Positions 59,392 to 64,000 of a stretch of 64,000 nucleotides of DNA are shown piece after piece (positions within the stretch are counted from its first letter, which is position 1; each line of letters begins with the position of its first letter). The position numbers and the translations under genes were made by a program. The notes under the pieces are model-generated. The model was not told where the DNA came from. It saw only the letters and a list, made by a program, of their open reading frames with translations, and did no database searches. Origin of the DNA: Desulfosporosinus sp049943955 (GTDB taxonomy: Bacteria; Bacillota; Desulfitobacteriia; Desulfitobacteriales; Desulfitobacteriaceae); contig NZ_JBNFTW010000001.1 of the NCBI RefSeq assembly GCF_049943955.1, positions 496,001 through 560,000 on the forward strand, in the 5' to 3' direction.

Positions 59392-59940
59392 TCATTTACT
59401 AAAATATCTATCGAGTAAGCCTCTAAAAGCTTTGCCATGTCTGGCTTCATCTTTACACATTTCATGGACTGTGTCGTGAATGGCATCCAAGTTATTCTGC
59501 TTAGCTATTGTGGCAAGTTTCTTTTTGCCTTCACAAGCCCCATATTCAGCCTCAACTCTAGCAGATAAATTTGCTTTAGTATCAGCAACCACGACTTCAC
59601 CCAGGAGTTCGGCAAATTTTGAAGCATGCTCTGCTTCTTCCCAGGCAATTCTCTTATAAGCTTCAGCAACCTCAGGATAACCTTCACGATCAGCTTGGCG
59701 GGACATCGCAAGATACATGCCAACCTCAGTGCATTCACCCATAAAATTAGCTCTTAATCCTTCCAATAATTCATCGTCACATCCGGATGCTGCCACTCCA
59801 ATCCTATGTTCATCAGCGAAGTTTAGTTCAGTGGTCATTTCTTTAAATTTGTCTTTGCTTGCTTTACAAATAGGACAAACTTCCGGTGGATTATTACCTT
59901 CATGAACATAGCCACAAACTGTACAAATAAATTTTTTCAT
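59392..59940 (-). CDS. Reverse-type rubrerythrin (N-terminal rubredoxin domain)
   Basis: This 182-residue protein has a rubredoxin-like FICTVCGYVHEG...EVCPICKASKDKF at its N-terminus and a four-helix di-iron domain with ExxH-type ligands (FMGECTEVGMYL, AWEEAEHASKF, EMCKDEARHGKAF). The rubredoxin-first order marks a reverse rubrerythrin, an NADH-linked peroxidase that protects anaerobes from oxygen. TTGGAGG precedes the reverse-strand ATG at 59940. Confidence 0.92.
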   Translation of the reverse strand: MKKFICTVCGYVHEGNNPPEVCPICKASKDKFKEMTTELNFADEHRIGVAASGCDDELLEGLRANFMGECTEVGMYLAMSRQADREGYPEVAEAYKRIAWEEAEHASKFAELLGEVVVADTKANLSARVEAEYGACEGKKKLATIAKQNNLDAIHDTVHEMCKDEARHGKAFRGLLDRYFSK

Positions 59941-60043
59941 GTAAAATTCCTCCAAGAAAGTGGTTTGTATGAGTATCCAAAACCTCAGGTGATATTATTT
60001 CCTCAAAACTATTTGTTATCCAGTAAAGGGAAGTTTAAGACAT

Positions 60044-60092
60044 AAAAACAGAGCCTAGCGAAGGTTAACTCCCCTGCTAGGCTCTGTTTTTA
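60044..60092 (-). terminator. Terminator after uraA, possibly bidirectional
   Basis: AAAAACAGAGCCTAGC (60044-60059) is complementary to GCTAGGCTCTGTTTTT (60076-60091). Read on the reverse strand the T tract follows the stem, ending the uraA transcript. Confidence 0.88.
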
Positions 60093-60117
60093 TGTTAGAA
60101 TAGCATCATTAACCCTA

Positions 60118-61344
60118 TTATTTTGCGGCCTCTTTAGTAGAACTCAAGGAATTTTCTTCTTTTTCATCCTTTAGGACAAGATTCAAGAAAATGCCTGCTA
60201 GAGTAGCGAACATAATACCATGATTGGTTAACCCGATTCCTAGGGCGAAGATTACCGCAGCGATAATAAGGTTCTTGTTTTTGGAGAAATCCACTTTGGC
60301 CTCGATTAATGTTCTTAGTCCGGCTGCACCGATCATTCCGAACAGTAGGATTACAACACCACCCATAACAGGGGTTGGGATAGACATAATTAAGGCCTGC
60401 AAGGGGTTAAAGGTACTTAGGATGATCGCGGCAATCGCTGCGATCCAAAGGTTCAAGGAGCTGTATACCTTGGTTATCGCTAAGACTCCGATATTTTCTG
60501 CGTAGGTCGTAAGCGGAACACCACCGAATAAACTGGCAATACCTGTTGCTAGACCGTTTCCTAAGACGACTTTATCAAAACCCGGGTCTTCAATTATATC
60601 AGTATGCGTGATGTTGCTAAGAATCATCATGTGTCCTAAATCTTCGATCAATGTTATAAGTGCTAATGGAGCAAAAGTAATAATGGCGGTCACATTCAAG
60701 TGGATTGCGCCGAAGCTTTGGAAAGGCAAGACAAATGGGGTTTTAAATGATGCCATAATCTTAGCTGAATCGACTAATCCCATAAATCCAGCAAGGATGT
60801 ATCCTGCGACAATCGCAATAAGAATTGGTATAACTTTAGAAAACCCTTTTCCATATACACTAACTAGAGTTGCCACTGCTAAAGTAAATATGGCGATGAT
60901 CCAATTTGCACTAGCCATCGAAACTGCTGTTGGGGTTAAGCTTAATCCGATAATTGCTACGACGCTTCCTGCAACGACGGGGGGAATGAGTTTGTTGATC
61001 CATTTCGTACCAAATAAACGGAGTATAATAAATATTAAAATGTATGCTAAACCAACTGACAAAACTCCCGCCATTGCTCCGCCAAGATCATGCTGATCTT
61101 TAATAAATGCGGTTAAACTTGCGATAAAGGCGAAAGACGAACCGAGATAGGCTGGAACTTTGCTGCGTGTTAGAAGTAAGAATACAATAGTACCAATACC
61201 GGAACAAAATAGGGCCGTTGCAGGACTTAAACCTACAAGGAAGGGGACTAGAATCGTAGAACCGGTCATAGCAAACAAATGTTGAACCCCTAAAGGTATT
61301 GCTCGTGTTAGTGGTAATCTTTCATTAATTTGAACTTCTTTCAT
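60118..61344 (-). CDS. uraA: Uracil permease (NCS2 family)
   Basis: This 408-residue protein has about 14 membrane segments, the start MKEVQINERLPLTRAIPLGVQHLFAM, the substrate helix LITLIEDLGHMMILSN and FGGVPLTTYAENIGV. It imports uracil with protons. The PyrR attenuator in its leader supports uracil rather than xanthine as substrate. AGGAGG lies 9 bases before ATG 61344; ATG 61353 lies against it. Confidence 0.93.
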   Translation of the reverse strand: MKEVQINERLPLTRAIPLGVQHLFAMTGSTILVPFLVGLSPATALFCSGIGTIVFLLLTRSKVPAYLGSSFAFIASLTAFIKDQHDLGGAMAGVLSVGLAYILIFIILRLFGTKWINKLIPPVVAGSVVAIIGLSLTPTAVSMASANWIIAIFTLAVATLVSVYGKGFSKVIPILIAIVAGYILAGFMGLVDSAKIMASFKTPFVLPFQSFGAIHLNVTAIITFAPLALITLIEDLGHMMILSNITHTDIIEDPGFDKVVLGNGLATGIASLFGGVPLTTYAENIGVLAITKVYSSLNLWIAAIAAIILSTFNPLQALIMSIPTPVMGGVVILLFGMIGAAGLRTLIEAKVDFSKNKNLIIAAVIFALGIGLTNHGIMFATLAGIFLNLVLKDEKEENSLSSTKEAAK

Positions 61345-61384
61345 AACTGTCATCCTCCTAATTCAACTTAATGCCTTGCAGGCA

Positions 61385-61402
61385 TGTAAACTCTCAGGTT
61401 TA
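61385..61402 (-). promoter_or_regulatory. Hairpin with PyrR-like loop near the uraA ribosome site
   Basis: On the reverse strand GTAAAC-CTGAGA-GTTTAC is a perfect 6-base stem with a hexaloop that fits the PyrR loop pattern CNGNGA, but its stem differs from the PyrR consensus. It lies about 26 bases before the ribosome site and after the attenuator terminator. Confidence 0.35.
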
Positions 61403-61486
61403 CTCTGAAGGAATCTTCCTTGCAGTCGATGTTTCCCTTATTAATTTGGGTTTCGGTTGATATCGTTATACCTCCTCTTTGGCACT

Positions 61487-61574
61487 AAAAAACCTCTTTC
61501 CTGCCCGCAAGCAAGAAAGAGGTGTCCATATACATTCATGGTCCGCCATTTCCTTCTTAGCCTCACGGGACTAA
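61487..61574 (-). promoter_or_regulatory. PyrR-binding attenuator before uraA
   Basis: On the reverse strand TTAGTCCCGTGAGGCTAAG then AAGG (61574-61552) matches the PyrR loop AGUCCNGNGAGGCU. CCTCTTTC and GAAAGAGG (61522-61493) then form a terminator stem followed by a T run (to 61487). The region 61354-61486 continues as leader. uraA is therefore controlled by the same UMP-PyrR system as the operon 23 kb away. Confidence 0.9.
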
Positions 61575-61774
61575 TTTAAAGGTTTAAAGGTTTTTTTGCT
61601 GTAAAGAGCATATCATAATTCACATTGGTTTGACAAGAGTTTTATGCATTTCTTACCCGATGGAGTATAGAAAAATCTTTTAATTATATTAGAAGCAAGT
61701 AATATGATAAAATAAGGGAGGTGTCTTGAAAAGAATTGGGATTGAAGTTTTTTTGCAGATAAGGAGGCGTCGTC

Positions 61775-64000
61775 ATGTTACGTTATGCTGAGGTCCTGCT
61801 TGATGTAGCTAACCGACGCTTAGATCAAAGCTATCACTATCTTATTCCGGAGCATTTAAACTTAAAGATCGGGATGAGAGTGCTCGTAAATCTCCAAAAA
61901 CGTAAGGTCCAAGGGCTTGTTGTTGGTATAACATCAGACTTGCCGGAGGAATTGGAGAGGACCCCCCTCAAACCGGTTCTGGAAATCATAGACGAACACA
62001 GTCTTGTCCCGCCGGATCTTATTGAATTAGCGCATTGGCTGGCTAAAGCAACACTTTGTTCTATGGCCCAAAGCTTACATACAGTTTGGCCACTTTTTAA
62101 AGGCAAGATGGAGAAGCGGTTATTCCTTCTCGCCTCACCGGAAGATTCAGATGTTCAGACTCTTCGCTGGCTCAATGAAGAGGCCTTTCGAGGGATCGAA
62201 GTGCTTGCCCGGACCCGCCATAAAGAGATTTCGCGGAATATCTTTATCAAACGAGCCCATATTTCTGAAGAGACAGTTGAGCTGCTCATCGAAAAAGGTA
62301 TGATTAAGCAAGGATACCGGTTTATTTCCATGGGAGTTGGACAGAGACGAGAGAAGAAAGTGAATAGGCCGCAAGAGTTTAGCGAAAGAACGTTCAACTT
62401 ATCCGCAGAACAGGAAGCGGCTGTGAAGGACGTTATGACTTCTTTAAGAGAGGGCTCATGTGAGACTATTTTACTGCACGGGGTGACGGGAAGCGGAAAA
62501 ACTGAAGTTTATCGGGAATTAATTGCCCAAGTACTTTCTCGGGGTGGTGATGCGATTCTCTTAGTCCCGGAAATTTCCTTAACTGCTCAGGTGGCTCGTT
62601 ATTTTCAGGCACAATTCGGTGAGAATGTGATCATTTTACATTCAGGGTTGCGTGCTAATGAAAAAATGCAAGCTTGGGAAGAAATTCTGCAAGGGACAAA
62701 GAGAATTGTGATTGGCGCGCGTTCGGCAGTATTTGCTCCCTTGGCCAATTTGCAGCTTATTATTTTAGATGAGGAGCATGACGGCGCTTATAAACAAGAC
62801 GAGAATCCTAAATACCATGCTCGTGATGTGGCCCGCAAAAGAATGGAGCAGGCCGGCGGGGTGGTTCTGCTTGGTAGTGCAACACCTTCTTTAGAGGCTT
62901 ACGCTGCGGCGAAAGCCGGTAAAATTCGTTTAGTAACCATGTCTCGGCGCATTGGTCATAGTCAATTACCCCCCGTTGAAATCGTGGACATGCGCAAAGA
63001 ATTGATGCAGGGAAATCGAAGTATCTTCTCCAAAGTCTTGCAGCAAAAACTCCGTGAGCGATTAGAACTAGGCGAGCAAGCGATGCTCTTCCTCAACCGC
63101 AGAGGGTATTCCACCTTTGTGGTTTGTCGTGAATGCGGCTATGTGGTAAGCTGCCCTAACTGTGATGTGGCTTTAACGTATCATAGTCAAGGCCAGTCCA
63201 TGCGTTGTCATTATTGTGATCATAAAGAACAGCCGCCGTTGACGTGCCCCAAATGCGGGAGTCGGTATATTCGCTTTTTTGGGCAAGGAACTCAGAGGGT
63301 TGAGGAGGAACTGCAGGCACTATTGCCGGAAACATCAATTCTTCGGTTGGATTTTGATACGACTCGCAATCGAGAAGCCCACACGACGATCTTGGAAAGT
63401 TTTCGCCGGCAGAAGGCGTCAATTCTTGTAGGGACCCAAATGATGGCGAAGGGTCTGGATTTTCCGAATGTAACTTTAGTAGGGGTTATCGCAGCTGACC
63501 AAATGCTTAATATGCCGGATTTCAGAGCTAAAGAGCGGACCTTTCAGCTATTAACTCAAGTTGCCGGCAGAGCCGGGCGAAGCGAAAAAGCGGGTGAAGT
63601 TATTATTCAAACGTATACTCCGGGAGACAGTGCCATTGAGAAGGCTTCCCATCATGATTATGAGGGGTTTTTTTGGGAAGAGATTCGCTATCGCAAGGGC
63701 CGAAAATATCCTCCTTTTACCCATATCATTCGCGTCCTGCTGCTTCATGACAAGGAGGAACGAGTTATTTTGGGAGCAAATAGTTTAGGGGCCTGCTTGA
63801 AAGAAAGAATGTGCAATCCTAAACTTGGAAATACTGATTTAGATATCCTTGGTCCGGCACAAGCCGTTTTAGCGAGGCTGAAAAACCAATGGCGCTGGCA
63901 AATTTCGGTGCGCGGGATAAATCTTGAGGAACTGAGAGAACTTTTACACCAGGGAATACGAGATTTTTTCAAGACTTCGGCGAGTAATGGTATTATATTA
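61775..64000 (+). CDS. priA: Primosomal protein N' (replication restart helicase PriA), 3' end cut by window
   Basis: The frame is open from ATG 61775 (AAGGAGG 7 bases upstream) to the last base, 742 codons. The N-terminal DNA-binding domain, Walker A LLHGVTGSGKTEVYRE, DEEHD (LIILDEEHDGAYKQDE) and a zinc region CRECGYVVSCPNCDVALTYH ... CHYCDHKE ... CPKCGSRY are clear, as is GTQMMAKGLDFPNVT. PriA reloads the replisome at stalled forks. Only a short C-terminal part is missing. In B. subtilis priA follows coaBC; here metK, paaK-ACT and a reverse-strand block lie between. Confidence 0.97.
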   Translation, partial: MLRYAEVLLDVANRRLDQSYHYLIPEHLNLKIGMRVLVNLQKRKVQGLVVGITSDLPEELERTPLKPVLEIIDEHSLVPPDLIELAHWLAKATLCSMAQSLHTVWPLFKGKMEKRLFLLASPEDSDVQTLRWLNEEAFRGIEVLARTRHKEISRNIFIKRAHISEETVELLIEKGMIKQGYRFISMGVGQRREKKVNRPQEFSERTFNLSAEQEAAVKDVMTSLREGSCETILLHGVTGSGKTEVYRELIAQVLSRGGDAILLVPEISLTAQVARYFQAQFGENVIILHSGLRANEKMQAWEEILQGTKRIVIGARSAVFAPLANLQLIILDEEHDGAYKQDENPKYHARDVARKRMEQAGGVVLLGSATPSLEAYAAAKAGKIRLVTMSRRIGHSQLPPVEIVDMRKELMQGNRSIFSKVLQQKLRERLELGEQAMLFLNRRGYSTFVVCRECGYVVSCPNCDVALTYHSQGQSMRCHYCDHKEQPPLTCPKCGSRYIRFFGQGTQRVEEELQALLPETSILRLDFDTTRNREAHTTILESFRRQKASILVGTQMMAKGLDFPNVTLVGVIAADQMLNMPDFRAKERTFQLLTQVAGRAGRSEKAGEVIIQTYTPGDSAIEKASHHDYEGFFWEEIRYRKGRKYPPFTHIIRVLLLHDKEERVILGANSLGACLKERMCNPKLGNTDLDILGPAQAVLARLKNQWRWQISVRGINLEELRELLHQGIRDFFKTSASNGIIL

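Noticed and set aside
60608..61096. 162-codon forward frame opposite uraA
   Set aside because: Antisense to a clear membrane transporter; its hydrophobic pattern is a mirror of the uraA helices.
62147..62397. Reverse-strand frames in priA
   Set aside because: Antisense shadows of priA with no start signals.

Overview
This window looks like a chromosomal housekeeping region of an anaerobic, endospore-forming Firmicute, most likely a Desulfosporosinus/Desulfitobacterium-type member of the Peptococcaceae. That placement is an inference from gene order and protein character: spoIIGA-sigE-sigG, a YteA-type sporulation protein, a rubredoxin-first rubrerythrin, PhoP/PhoR-like genes inside the ylm cluster, and B. 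subtilis-like yloA/yloB/yloC-remA-gmk-rpoZ-coaBC-priA order. No rRNA, tRNA, CRISPR array, prophage or intact transposase gene was seen.

Layout. 1-4.1 kb is the end of the division/cell-wall cluster (murB end, murA, ftsQ/divIB, sbp, ftsZ, with no ftsA between them). 4.5-5.9 kb is a soluble chemoreceptor with a zinc-binding CZB domain. 6.2-8.7 kb carries the sporulation sigma genes spoIIGA, sigE and sigG. 8.9-16.6 kb is the ylm/sepF/divIVA cluster, with a response regulator, histidine kinase and HlyD-like adaptor inserted between pgeF and the yggS-type gene. 16.9-21.6 kb is a tandem glycine riboswitch driving gcvT-gcvH-gcvPA-gcvPB. 22.0-24.7 kb holds two radical SAM genes and a LipM-type octanoyltransferase, which together look like a lipoylation module for GcvH. 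24.9-28.0 kb has pduL, a yteA-like gene, lspA and an rluD-like gene. 28.0-38.9 kb is the de novo pyrimidine operon pyrR-pyrB-pyrC-carA-carB-pyrK-pyrD-pyrF-pyrE, with PyrR attenuators before pyrR and pyrB. 39-48 kb is mixed: YihY, a 39-residue membrane peptide, a phosphodiesterase-type gene, an amidase, a PASTA penicillin-binding protein, DUF2225, MnmM-like and RqcH. 48-64 kb contains a Ca-type P-ATPase, dapF, yloC, remA, gmk, rpoZ, coaBC, metK, paaK plus an ACT protein, then a reverse-strand block (DUF1540, rubrerythrin, uraA) and a priA gene running off the window end.

How it works together. GcvH needs a lipoyl group. The riboswitch-controlled gcv genes are followed directly by LipM and by two radical SAM proteins that fit the two-protein lipoyl synthase LipS1/LipS2. 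The uracil permease gene on the reverse strand has its own PyrR attenuator, so synthesis and uptake of pyrimidines appear to share one regulator. Murein synthesis, FtsZ, SepF, DivIVA and the early/late sporulation sigma factors lie within 16 kb.

The most unusual feature is a family of short palindromic intergenic elements (about 4076, 5930, 21655, 35586, 46015, 47943, 51008 and 59194). Several share a left hairpin, a right hairpin TTCAGCTTTAGCTGAA and a terminal GAGTTCAC-like end, and three share an internal helix with a compensatory base change. They look like non-autonomous IS200/IS605-type elements, possibly with omega-RNA-like transcripts. A second small repeat family occurs at 5981, 25531 and 56702.
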